A stretch of DNA of 64,000 nucleotides, taken from positions 62,001 through 126,000 of the forward strand of contig NZ_SUNI01000013.1 of NCBI RefSeq assembly GCF_005048225.1, written 5' to 3'. Position 1 is the stretch's first letter. Each line of letters starts with the position of its first letter. The stretch is from Paracoccus gahaiensis (GTDB lineage: Bacteria > Pseudomonadota > Alphaproteobacteria > Rhodobacterales > Rhodobacteraceae). The notes beneath the pieces are model-generated. The model made no database searches and was not told the DNA's origin. It was given only the letters and a program-made list of their open reading frames with translations. The position numbers and the translations under genes were made by a program. Of the stretch, positions 8,895 through 17,190 are shown piece by piece.

Positions 8895-9725
8895 ATGTCC
8901 GAGACGACCCTGACCTTCGCCCCTTTCGGGCCCTCCCACCTGCCCGGCGCGCTGGCCCTGTCGCAGGCCGAGCACTGGCCGCACCGGGCCGAGGACTGGG
9001 CGATGGTCCTGTCGCTCGGCCGGGGCGTGGTCGCGCTGGATCAGGGCCGGGTGGCGGGCACGGCGCTGGTGACGCGCTTCGGCGAGGTGGGACTGGTGAA
9101 CATGATCATCGTCGGCGCCGCGCTGCGCGGGCGGGGTCTGGGACGCCGGCTGGTCGAGGCCGCGATGGCCCGTGCCGATGTGACCGAGTTCCGCCTGATC
9201 GCCACCCCGGCGGGGCTGCCCCTCTACCGCAACATGGGCTTTCACGAGACCGGAGAGATCGTTCAGCATCAGGGTTTTGCCGCGCCCGTGCCGTTCGAGG
9301 CCCCCGATGTCAGCGGGGCCGCCCTGCCCGATCTGGCCGCCCTCGCCGCGCTGGATCTGCGGGCCACGGGCATGGACCGGGCGCGGCTGATCGACCACAT
9401 CCTGCGGCAGGGGCGCATCGCGGTGCGGCGGCAGGACAGCCGGATCACCGCATGGGCCGGCCTGCGCCCGTTCGGGCGCGGTCTGGTCGCCGGGCCGGTC
9501 ATCGCCCCGGATGCGGACAGCGCCCGGACCCTGCTGTGCCGCGTCATGGCCGACCACCCCGGCGCCTTCCTGAGGGTGGACACGCAGGCCGACAGCGGCC
9601 TGCCGCCCTGGCTCGAGACCCTGAACCTGACCCGCGTGGGCGGCGGTATCGCCATGTCCACCGCCCCCCGCCCCAGGACCGATCCGCTGCGCAGCTTTGC
9701 TCTCGCCGCACAGGCGTTCGGCTGA
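8895..9725 (+). CDS. GNAT-family N-acetyltransferase with C-terminal Acetyltransf_18-like domain
   Basis: A 276-residue protein. Residues 1-140 are a GNAT fold with the acetyl-CoA loop seen as GAALRGRGLGRRLVEAA and a late YRNMGFHETGE segment. The C-terminal half (from about 170) resembles the second domain seen in YitI-type GNAT proteins. It would transfer acetyl groups to an unknown amine in the cytoplasm. Start 8895 has AGGAAG eight bases upstream; the in-frame start at 8829 would add a proline-rich leader without a ribosome site. It lies alone after the phoX terminator, with no operon context. Confidence 0.8.
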   Translation: MSETTLTFAPFGPSHLPGALALSQAEHWPHRAEDWAMVLSLGRGVVALDQGRVAGTALVTRFGEVGLVNMIIVGAALRGRGLGRRLVEAAMARADVTEFRLIATPAGLPLYRNMGFHETGEIVQHQGFAAPVPFEAPDVSGAALPDLAALAALDLRATGMDRARLIDHILRQGRIAVRRQDSRITAWAGLRPFGRGLVAGPVIAPDADSARTLLCRVMADHPGAFLRVDTQADSGLPPWLETLNLTRVGGGIAMSTAPRPRTDPLRSFALAAQAFG

Positions 9726-10059
9726 AAGAAGGACCAGCGGCTTGCCAGGTGTCTGGTCGAGCCGGACCGGGTCCGCGGCAAGTCGGATCTGCGCCGCCCG
9801 CGGATCGCGCGCCCCGCCTGAAAGCCCGGCGCCGGATTTGACCGGTGCGACCGCGCGCGTGTTGTTCAGCGCCAGATCGCGCCCGCCGCTGCGGGTCTGC
9901 GGCCCTGCCGACACCCGGGGCACCCCTGCGCTGCGCCTCCGGACAAAAATCCAGACCGCTTCCCGCATTGCCCTGTGGACCTGATGAAAAGACACGGATA
10001 TCGTGACGGCAATCGCGGACGTCATCTCTGCGACGTGCCGAAGCGAGTTGCGAACAGCC
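9726..10059. other. Non-coding gap before the sulfatase operon
   Basis: 334 bp with no supportable gene on either strand. It contains an imperfect hairpin just after the GNAT stop (CTTGCC ... GGCAAG around 9741-9782). The promoter of the following three-gene operon must lie here, but I cannot point to convincing -35 and -10 boxes. Confidence 0.5.
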
Positions 10060-11631
10060 ATGACCCACGACTCCGACAGCGACCCTGCCCAGGACGCAGG
10101 ATTGGCCGCCCTGCGCCTCATTCTGGACAACCTGCTCTCGCGCCTCGGCGGTCAGGATGCAGAGGGCGGGGTCACGGCGCGCAGGCTCGACGGCCCCGGC
10201 GCCTCGATGGCCGTGTCGGTCGATGACGATGGGGGGAATGTCTTCTTCCGTCTCGAGATGCATGATGGCCCGATGTCCCCGCTGGTGCGCCTGAACGCGC
10301 CGACCGCACCGGGGGATCATATCATCCCGATCATCGAGAATGCCGATGGCACGACCGCCTTCGGCATCGACATGCGGGATGGCAGCCTTTATCCGCAGCC
10401 CCCGGACAGGCGCGACGGCGCGACGATCGACTTCGTGGACCCGGACAATCTGGGCGATGCGTGGAACGCCATCCAGAGCAGGGACGAATTCGGCCCGGTG
10501 ATCCGCTACCTGTCGCGCCAATGGCGCGAGACATGGGGCTTTGAAAAACGCGGCGCGATCACCCTGGCGCAGACCTATGATCCGGCTCTGGGGGTCGTGG
10601 CCTTCGGCGGCGGCAGCGCGGGTGTCGTCCGCCCGATCGCCGAGGATTTCCGCTATCATCTGATCGACGAGACGCTGCGCTCGCCGGAAGACGGCGAGGC
10701 GGCCTCGGCGCTGGCCGTCGCGTTTCTCGAGGGGGAATATGCCGCGCGCCGGGCCTTGCCGACGGTGGTGGCCCTGACGCGGGTCGTCGCCTCGACCGTC
10801 GAGGCCGACGCGCTGCCCGGCTCGGCGCCGCGTCTGGCGCTTCGGGCCCGTGTCGCTGCAGCGCGCCAGGCGCTCGTGCCCTGGGGGAAGGAGCTGTTCG
10901 TGGACCGGATCAGCCTGTCGCTGCTGGAAGGCGCCCCGCAGACCCTGCGGGCCACGGCCGATCTGCATTATGCCGCCGTGGCCAACAGCCTGCGTCAGGA
11001 GATCGCCGAGGCCGCCGGGCAGGCGCCCCTGCCGGTGGTCGTCGTCAGCCAATCCGCCGGCACGCGCGGCGATGGCACCTCCGAGGTGATCCTGGCGGAA
11101 GGCGAGCTGGACTGGGCGCATTGGTCGCTTGGGCTGATCGTGGCCACGCCCCGCTATCCCTTTCCGCTGCAACCGGGGACTGCGGCGGCCCTGACCCCCG
11201 AGGCGGCGATGCAGGTCAGCGAGCTGGAGGCCCTGGCGGCCAACGAGCGTCTGGCGGGCCGCGACTGGTACGGGCCCAGCCTGGGTGCCAAGGCCACGCG
11301 TGCGGGGCCTATCATCACGGTGCCCTTCACCGCCATGTCGGCGCTTGTCCTGCGGGACCCGGAGCGGCACGGCTTCTGCGTCGACGGGGTCACGAACGGG
11401 GCCGTCATCGCCTCGGTCGAGGTCAGGGGCACCGATGCCCTTCTGACGATGACCGACGATCCGACCGGCGCGCTGACCGTCCGCTATGCCTTCGGAGAGA
11501 CCGGCGATCGCGGCGACGGCTTTCCCTGCAACCGGGGCTCGCTGACGGACGGCTGGTCCAAACCCAGCCTCACCGGGGCCGGAACCACCTTGTATCGTTA
11601 TGCGCGCGCGGGCCGCGTCCCTGTTTTCTGA
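10060..11631 (+). CDS. Hypothetical protein, possibly SGNH/esterase-like C-terminal half
   Basis: A 523-residue protein I do not firmly recognise. It has no signal peptide or membrane helix. The second half (VVVVSQSAG ... IVATPRYPFPLQPGTAAALTPEA, then ALVLRDPERHGF and GDGFPCNRG) resembles the ends of phage-tail-associated sialate-esterase/SGNH proteins, but the usual GDS/GQS nucleophile motif is not obvious. The start is uncertain: ATG 10060 has only a weak purine stretch upstream, and GTG 10003 is an alternative. It is the first gene of a tight operon (11 bp to the next) that ends in an RTX-tagged sulfatase, suggesting the three products handle the same sulfated or acylated polymer. Confidence 0.55.
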   Translation: MTHDSDSDPAQDAGLAALRLILDNLLSRLGGQDAEGGVTARRLDGPGASMAVSVDDDGGNVFFRLEMHDGPMSPLVRLNAPTAPGDHIIPIIENADGTTAFGIDMRDGSLYPQPPDRRDGATIDFVDPDNLGDAWNAIQSRDEFGPVIRYLSRQWRETWGFEKRGAITLAQTYDPALGVVAFGGGSAGVVRPIAEDFRYHLIDETLRSPEDGEAASALAVAFLEGEYAARRALPTVVALTRVVASTVEADALPGSAPRLALRARVAAARQALVPWGKELFVDRISLSLLEGAPQTLRATADLHYAAVANSLRQEIAEAAGQAPLPVVVVSQSAGTRGDGTSEVILAEGELDWAHWSLGLIVATPRYPFPLQPGTAAALTPEAAMQVSELEALAANERLAGRDWYGPSLGAKATRAGPIITVPFTAMSALVLRDPERHGFCVDGVTNGAVIASVEVRGTDALLTMTDDPTGALTVRYAFGETGDRGDGFPCNRGSLTDGWSKPSLTGAGTTLYRYARAGRVPVF

Positions 11632-11642
11632 GGAAGATCATT

Positions 11643-12428
11643 TTGGCACTTGCCGTTCTGGACCTGACGGTCCCTCGCCCGACCGCGGACCGGCGTTTAT
11701 GGACCGATCAGTTCAGGGCATTTCCGGCCCTTCGGACCTGGTGGACCACGGTGCGGCGCATGTCCCGCCCGGACCCCGTGACGGGGCTGCCCTGCATCCG
11801 TCCCCGCATCGGAGATCTGGAGCTGACGACCACTCCGGTCGATCCGCCGCGGCCCTTCGCCTGGCAGGACGAGGGCGAGCATGAGGCCGCCGCCTTCGAT
11901 GCCGCGTTGGGCAAGGATCAGACGGATCTTGTCTTTCGGCATCCGGCGCTGACCGGCCTCTGGTCGTTCGTCCATATCCGCCGCGTCGGCAAGGGGCGGG
12001 CCTGGAGCATCCAGACCAATCCCGATGCCACGGGCAGCCTGACGATCCAGGACAACCCGCTGCGGTCGGCCACCGAGGGCTGCATGAACCTGAACGTCCT
12101 GGGCACGAGCGTGGATCAGCGGGCGACCTATACCCGGGGCCCGGTGACCGGCGCCCGCAGCACGACCTTTCAGACCATCGATTTCACCGCCGGATCGCTC
12201 ACGGGGGCGGTGAACGACGATGCCCCCCTGACTGCGGCCTGGCCGGCATGGGCCGCGCAGGCCCCGCGGATCGGCCCGATCTGGAAGCTCCGCATCGGCG
12301 AGGGGCGCGCGAACGCTCCCTTCACCGGGACCTATCTCGACTTCGCCCTGATCGAGGGCGACATCTTCGCGATGCCCCGGCTTCGCGCGCTGTTCCTGAA
12401 CTATGCCGAAAGCACCTATCAAGGATAA
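11643..12428 (+). CDS. Hypothetical protein between esterase-like and sulfatase genes
   Basis: A 261-residue protein without a recognisable family. I chose the TTG at 11643, six bases after AGGAAG, because it leaves an 11-bp gap to the previous stop and no ATG fits as well. Visible features are mixed polar/aromatic strands (LVFRHPALTGLWSFVHIRR, TIQDNPLRSATEGCMNLNV, IGPIWKLRIGEGRANAPFTG), suggesting a beta-rich fold. There is no signal peptide. Only 3 bp separate it from the sulfatase, so the two are almost certainly co-translated. It could bind the sulfatase's substrate or be a co-secreted partner; both are guesses. Confidence 0.6.
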   Translation: MALAVLDLTVPRPTADRRLWTDQFRAFPALRTWWTTVRRMSRPDPVTGLPCIRPRIGDLELTTTPVDPPRPFAWQDEGEHEAAAFDAALGKDQTDLVFRHPALTGLWSFVHIRRVGKGRAWSIQTNPDATGSLTIQDNPLRSATEGCMNLNVLGTSVDQRATYTRGPVTGARSTTFQTIDFTAGSLTGAVNDDAPLTAAWPAWAAQAPRIGPIWKLRIGEGRANAPFTGTYLDFALIEGDIFAMPRLRALFLNYAESTYQG

Positions 12429-12431
12429 CCC

Positions 12432-14576
12432 ATGCCCAATATCCTGTTCATCGCGGCGGACGATCTGGTGCATGTGGACCGTCTTCTGTCCCTGCTGATC
12501 CCGGGGTTCGATCTGCCGAACCTGCGCCGGCTGGCCGACACGGGAACCGATTTCAACCGCGCCTATTGCGCCGTGCCCGTCTGCGAGCCGGCCAGAACGG
12601 CTGTCATGACGGGCCTGTCCCCCGCCGATACCAAGTCCTTCGATCTGTCGCAGGGGTGGGAAAACCTCGTTCATCCGCGAAACACCTGGCTCTATCGGCT
12701 GCGCAAGGCCGGATTCTATACCGGCACCACCGGGAAGGTCTTTCACGGCTATCGCCCGCAGCCTGCGACCGTCTACCGCGAACTCTACGACTCGCCCCCC
12801 TTTGCGACCGGGCCGTTCAACCCTGCCACGCCGATCGAGAACCGGGGCGGGATGTGCGGCCAGGTCTATGCCGAGGACGCGCCTTGGTACGATGCAAGCC
12901 GGGCGGACGACACGATCCATGCCCTCGCCCATGTCCTGCCGACGGATCGGCCCTGGTACTGGGAATGCGGGTTTCACCACCCGCATACTCCCTGGACGAC
13001 CCCCGCGCGGATCCATGATCGGGTCGCCCTCGACGATGTGATCATGCCGTCGGACTGGAAGGGCGGGTTCGACACCATGCCCTTCGTCAACCAGTTCATC
13101 ACCTCGGGCACCCTGAACTACGCGTCATCCGATCCCGCCGAGTGGACCGACGAACAGGTTCTGTATGTGCGCAGGACGATCCGCAACTATGCGGCCGGCT
13201 GCCTGTGGATGGATGAACAGCTGGGGCGCGTTCTGGATGCGTTGGGGGCCTCTCCCCACGCGGACAAGACCGTCGTGACCTTCTACAGCGATCACGGCTA
13301 TCACCTGTCCGACCACGGGAGATGGCACAAGTTCACGCTGTACGAGCAATGCGCGCTGGCGCCGATGCTGATCAGGGTGCCCGGGCAGACGCCCCGGAAG
13401 GTCACGCAGCCGGTCAGCCATGTCGATCTGGGGGCCACCATCCTGGACCTTTGCGGCCTGCCGGTGCCCGACAGCTTCATGGGGCAGAGCCTGCGGCCCT
13501 GGATCGAGGGCGCGACGCCCGCGCCGCGCGCCATTCCGACCTTCTGGTACGGGTCGGTCAGCATCGCCAAGCACGACAAGCGGGTCACCGTCTATCAGGA
13601 CGGCACGGGCGAGATGTTCGATCTGGAGGCCGACCCCTGGTCCGTCAGGAACATCGCCGCGACGGATCCCGACCATGCGGCCCTGCGCGAGGAATGCATC
13701 CTGACCGCCCACGCATGGGGCATGCTGATCGTGGAGGAGGCGATCGACACCTCGCGGCCCAGCAACATCCAGTCCTTCCTGGGGACCAAGGTCACGGATC
13801 AGCGCTTTGCCACCAGCTTCGTGGCCTTGGGGGACCTGCACAGCAAGGGGCGCTCGCCGAACCATCAGCGGATGTATTCGAACTCGCAGGTCGGGCAGAC
13901 CGAGGTGCGCATTCCGCCCCATATCGAGGATTTCCAGTTGCTCGGCCTGCACAGCGCGGCGATCAAGATCGTCGGCAATGCCTTGGACAACAAGATCGTC
14001 ATGTCGGACGTCTACTACAAAAGGATCGAGCTGGATCTGGGCGACGGCGATGACGAGAACGTCTCTCCGGGGCGGACGCAGATCGTGGCCTATGGGGGCC
14101 GCGGGAACGACATCCTGCGGGCCGGCTCCTGGGGCAAGAACCGGCTTTACGGCGAACAGGGCAACGACACCCTCATCGGCGGCCGCGGCGACGACCTGCT
14201 CGATGGCGGGGCGGGGAATGACAGCCTCATCGGCGGCGCGGGCAACGATACGCTGATCTCGGGCTCGGGCTTCGACACGCTGATCGGCGGAGAGGGCGAC
14301 GATCTGCTGATCAACGATGCCGGCGGCTCGGACATGCATGGCGGCCCTGGTGCCGACATTTTCCGTCTCTATCGGACCGGCGTGATCAGCTTTGTCCGCG
14401 ACCTGACCGAGATCGACACGCTCGACCTGTCGGATTGGGGCGTACTGGGAACAGCGCTTGTCCGCCAGGTCGGCGACGACGTCGAGGTGACCGCGGGGGT
14501 TGAGAAGGTCATCTGCACCGACACCACCGTCGCGAATGTGCGGGCCCGGACGATCGGGATTCCGACGGCCGAGTGA
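12432..14576 (+). CDS. Type I (FGly) sulfatase fused to RTX calcium-binding repeats
   Basis: A 714-residue fusion. Residues 1-420 are an iduronate-2-sulfatase-like domain: metal-binding IAADD at 7-11, the formylglycine motif CEPAR at 51-55 followed by TAVMTG, TGKVFHG, and a late YSDHGYHLSDHGRWHK block. C51 must be converted to formylglycine for activity. Residues about 554-643 carry GGxGxDxLx nonapeptide repeats (GNDTLIGGRGDDLLDGG and others), the hallmark of calcium-folded type I secretion substrates. There is no N-terminal signal peptide, which fits C-terminal export. No ABC exporter, membrane fusion protein or formylglycine-generating enzyme is in the window. The operon partners are two unassigned proteins. 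Confidence 0.9.
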   Translation: MPNILFIAADDLVHVDRLLSLLIPGFDLPNLRRLADTGTDFNRAYCAVPVCEPARTAVMTGLSPADTKSFDLSQGWENLVHPRNTWLYRLRKAGFYTGTTGKVFHGYRPQPATVYRELYDSPPFATGPFNPATPIENRGGMCGQVYAEDAPWYDASRADDTIHALAHVLPTDRPWYWECGFHHPHTPWTTPARIHDRVALDDVIMPSDWKGGFDTMPFVNQFITSGTLNYASSDPAEWTDEQVLYVRRTIRNYAAGCLWMDEQLGRVLDALGASPHADKTVVTFYSDHGYHLSDHGRWHKFTLYEQCALAPMLIRVPGQTPRKVTQPVSHVDLGATILDLCGLPVPDSFMGQSLRPWIEGATPAPRAIPTFWYGSVSIAKHDKRVTVYQDGTGEMFDLEADPWSVRNIAATDPDHAALREECILTAHAWGMLIVEEAIDTSRPSNIQSFLGTKVTDQRFATSFVALGDLHSKGRSPNHQRMYSNSQVGQTEVRIPPHIEDFQLLGLHSAAIKIVGNALDNKIVMSDVYYKRIELDLGDGDDENVSPGRTQIVAYGGRGNDILRAGSWGKNRLYGEQGNDTLIGGRGDDLLDGGAGNDSLIGGAGNDTLISGSGFDTLIGGEGDDLLINDAGGSDMHGGPGADIFRLYRTGVISFVRDLTEIDTLDLSDWGVLGTALVRQVGDDVEVTAGVEKVICTDTTVANVRARTIGIPTAE
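14151..14309 (+). repeat. RTX nonapeptide-coding repeats
   Basis: About six consecutive 27-bp units encode GGxGxDxLx-type nonapeptides (GEQGNDTLI, GGRGDDLLD, GGAGNDSLI, GGAGNDTLI, GSGFDTLIG, GGEGDDLLI). They form the calcium-binding beta-roll of the sulfatase's C-terminal region. Confidence 0.85.
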
Positions 14577-14689
14577 TAGCGATGCCGGCGGCGCCTTGTC
14601 ACATGTCAGCCACGGCGCGACTGAGGGGCGCGGAGGGGGTCGGGAAAGCCCTAAGATGCCCGCGCCGTGCGGCTCTGAGACCCGTGAGA

Positions 14690-14722
14690 AAGGCCCCGCC
14701 GCGCTTTGCACGACGGGGCCTT
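14690..14722 (-). terminator. Rho-independent terminator after the PfpI gene
   Basis: On the minus strand a perfect 9-bp stem (AAGGCCCCG with CGGGGCCTT) with a 15-nt loop is followed by a T-rich tail (TTTCTC), about 27 bp downstream of the PfpI/DJ-1 stop. Its location between convergent genes may let it also end the sulfatase transcript. Confidence 0.75.
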
Positions 14723-14748
14723 GTTGCGGATCGGAAAGCTTCGCTTCC

Positions 14749-15318
14749 TCAGGCGCTGCGGGTCTGGGCCTCGTGGCGGCCTTCGGCGAATTCCTCGATC
14801 AGCTTGGCGCAGAAGGCGGGAAGATCGTCGGGGGTGCGGCTGGTCACCAGACCGCTGTCGGTCATGACCTCCTTATCCACCCAGGTGGCGCCCGCATTGG
14901 TCAGGTCGGTCCTGAGGCTGGGATAGGAGGTGACTGTGCGGCCTTGCAGGACGCCCGCCTCGATCAGCACCCAGGGGGCATGGCAGATCGCGCCGACTGG
15001 CTTGCCCTGCTCGAAGAAAGCGCGCACGAAGGCGACGGTCGCCGCGTCGGCGCGCAGCGTGTCGGCACCGACCGTGCCGCCGGGAATGACCAGCCCGTGG
15101 AAATCGTCGGCGGACAGCGACCCGACCGCGCTGTCGATGCTGTGATCAGAGCCCGGATCCAGATCCCCGTTCACGGTCGAGGCGGTGCCCGTCTGCGTGC
15201 TGACGACGGTGACGGTGGCACCCGCCTCGCGCAGGGCGGCGAGAGGCTGCGAGAACTCGGGCTCCTCGGTTCCCCGGGGCGAGATCAGAAGGGCGATGTT
15301 CTTGCCATCCAATTTCAT
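14749..15318 (-). CDS. PfpI/DJ-1 superfamily protein (YhbO/YraA type)
   Basis: A 189-residue cytoplasmic protein of the DJ-1/PfpI class. The nucleophile elbow AICHAP carries the conserved Cys-His pair, and ISPRGTEEPEF supplies the acidic residue near the active site. Relatives act as glyoxalase III/deglycase-type or chaperone-like stress proteins. The length is normal for the family. The ATG at 15318 follows AGGACTG. It has its own terminator and no same-strand neighbour. I checked for an EcfG promoter: GGAAC occurs upstream on the minus strand, but the nearest GTT is 19 bases away, so the spacing is wrong. Confidence 0.88.
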   Translation of the reverse strand: MKLDGKNIALLISPRGTEEPEFSQPLAALREAGATVTVVSTQTGTASTVNGDLDPGSDHSIDSAVGSLSADDFHGLVIPGGTVGADTLRADAATVAFVRAFFEQGKPVGAICHAPWVLIEAGVLQGRTVTSYPSLRTDLTNAGATWVDKEVMTDSGLVTSRTPDDLPAFCAKLIEEFAEGRHEAQTRSA

Positions 15319-15884
15319 GGGACAGTCCTTTCAACAGTGGTCATGCAGGCGCGCGGAGGGGCGACCCTGCTTCGGGCGACGAAACGCTGTGGATGGGGGG
15401 GCCGGTTCCATGCACCGCCCTTCGAGCGATGTCGGCCGTCTCTTTCTTCGCCGATCCTCGCCGCCCCCACGGCCGAGCGGGACCAGTTGTGGACCCTGTC
15501 CGCGGACATGCTGACCCGCGCCGATGACACCGGCATGATGCTGGCAATGAGCCCGGCGTCAGGCCGCTTGTGGCCGACCCTGTCGATCCTTCTGGCGACG
15601 GGCTAAGCGGACCTGCCGGCGGAGGGCGACCTGAAGCTGCCCCGATTGTCGAAACGCTATCTGCAGCACCATCGGCAGGCCAAGATCGACACGCTGGTGC
15701 CACGCCCTCGGGGGCGTCCAGCTGACCTCGCGGCGCGTCCGATGGGCGCGGTATGTGCCGCGATGCGGGATCCGCAGCCGCACGGCACCGGGCCGGGGGC
15801 CCGGCCGCTGCTGAACCGGATGACTTGGAACTCCCTGCCGTCGCCGGTATGCAGCCCGCCACGGAAGCAGGGAAGGAAAGACTG
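15319..15884. other. 566-bp gap without a supportable gene
   Basis: Between the divergent PfpI gene and the CitMHS transporter. A plus-strand stretch ending at 15606 reads DQLWTLSADMLTRADDTG and beyond, and a following one reads KRYLQHHRQAKIDTL. Both look protein-like but lack a start or a family match, so the gap may hold a decayed gene. The promoter for the transporter should be near its right end. Confidence 0.4.
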
Positions 15885-17189
15885 ATGCTGGCATTCATCG
15901 GACTCGTCACGATCGTTCTGGTCGTGGGGTTTCTGCTTCTGGGCAAGATGTCCCCCATCGTGGCGCTGACGCTGGTCCCCATTGCCGGGGCGCTTCTGGC
16001 CGGCTTCGGCCCCGAGGCGCTGACCGAGTTCTTCAATGACGGGCTGGCGCGGGTCATGCAGATCGCGACGATGTTCGTCTTCGCGATCACCTTCTTCGGC
16101 GTGCTGCAGGATACCGGCCTGTTCCGCCCGATCATCAACGGGCTGATCCGGCTGACGCGCGGCCATGTCGTCGCGGTCACCGCCGGCACGGCGCTGGTCG
16201 GCGTTCTGGCGCATCTGGATGGCGCCGGGGCGACGACCTTCCTGCTGACCGTGCCCGCGCTGCTGCCCCTCTATCTGCGCCTCGGGATGAGCCGCTATCT
16301 GATGCTGATGATGCTGGCCATCGGCGCGGGCATCGCCAACATGCTGCCTTGGGCCGGGCCTCTGGGTCGGGCGGCGGCGGTCACCGGCCTCGATGTCACC
16401 GAATTGTGGCAGCCGCTGATCCAGGTGCAGCTGCTGGGCATCGTGCTGCTGTTGGGGCTGGCGGTGGGCCTGGGCCTGCGCGAGCAGCGCCGCATCCGCG
16501 CGGCGGGCGGCCCCGCCCCGGTCGGGGGCCATGAGGTGGGCGGCGTCGCGGCCACCGCCGACGAGGCCGCGCTAGAGCGCCGCGCCTTGCTGCCGGTGAA
16601 CGGCGCGCTGTTCCTGGCGGTCATCGCGGCGCTGGTCACCGGCATCCTGCCGCCCGCGCTGATCTTCATGATCGGGCTGTCGGTTGTCCTGCTGATCAAC
16701 TACCCGCAGGTCGAGATGCAGATGGACCGCATCCGCGCGCACGCCCCCTCGGCCCTGCTGATGGGCGCGATCATCCTGGCGGCGGGGACGTTCCTGGGCA
16801 TCATGGACGGCACCGGGATGCTGCGCGCGATGGCGGTGGCGATGGTCTCGGTCCTGCCGGAATCCGCAGTCGGCAACCTGCACATCATCGTCGGCCTGAT
16901 CGGCATGCCGCTGGAGCTGGTCCTGTCCACCGACGCCTTCTACTTCGGGATGCTGCCCATCGTGCTGGAGGTCGTGCAGCCCGCCGGCGTGCCCGCCGAC
17001 CAGATCGTGCATGCGATGGTCATCGGCAATATCATCGGCACCTTCGCCAGCCCCTTCTCGCCCGCCCTGTGGCTGGCGCTTGGGCTGGCACGGGCCGATA
17101 TCGGCACGCATCTGCGCTATTCCTTCTTCTGGATGTGGGGCTTCTCGCTGGTCGTCTTCGGCGCGGCGATGGCCCTGGGGCTGTTCTGA
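15885..17189 (+). CDS. CitMHS-family citrate/divalent-metal transporter
   Basis: A 434-residue inner-membrane protein with about 12 hydrophobic helices. Family features include GKMSPIVALTLVPI near the start, a central hydrophilic loop (about 200-235), HLDGAGATTFLLTVPALLPLY and PLELVLSTDAFYFGMLPI. CitMHS proteins import citrate complexed with Mg2+ or Ca2+ with protons. ATG 15885 follows AAGGAAAG. The next gene starts 1 bp after its stop and encodes trans-aconitate methyltransferase, supporting a tricarboxylate substrate. Confidence 0.88.
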   Translation: MLAFIGLVTIVLVVGFLLLGKMSPIVALTLVPIAGALLAGFGPEALTEFFNDGLARVMQIATMFVFAITFFGVLQDTGLFRPIINGLIRLTRGHVVAVTAGTALVGVLAHLDGAGATTFLLTVPALLPLYLRLGMSRYLMLMMLAIGAGIANMLPWAGPLGRAAAVTGLDVTELWQPLIQVQLLGIVLLLGLAVGLGLREQRRIRAAGGPAPVGGHEVGGVAATADEAALERRALLPVNGALFLAVIAALVTGILPPALIFMIGLSVVLLINYPQVEMQMDRIRAHAPSALLMGAIILAAGTFLGIMDGTGMLRAMAVAMVSVLPESAVGNLHIIVGLIGMPLELVLSTDAFYFGMLPIVLEVVQPAGVPADQIVHAMVIGNIIGTFASPFSPALWLALGLARADIGTHLRYSFFWMWGFSLVVFGAAMALGLF

Positions 17190-17190
17190 G

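Noticed and set aside
14151..14309. Tandem repeat as CRISPR or satellite
   Set aside because: The repeat is in frame and encodes calcium-binding nonapeptides of the sulfatase.
15319..15420. Possible EcfG promoter for the PfpI gene
   Set aside because: GGAAC is present on the minus strand, but the next GTT is 19 bases away, not the 17 seen in all five accepted promoters.
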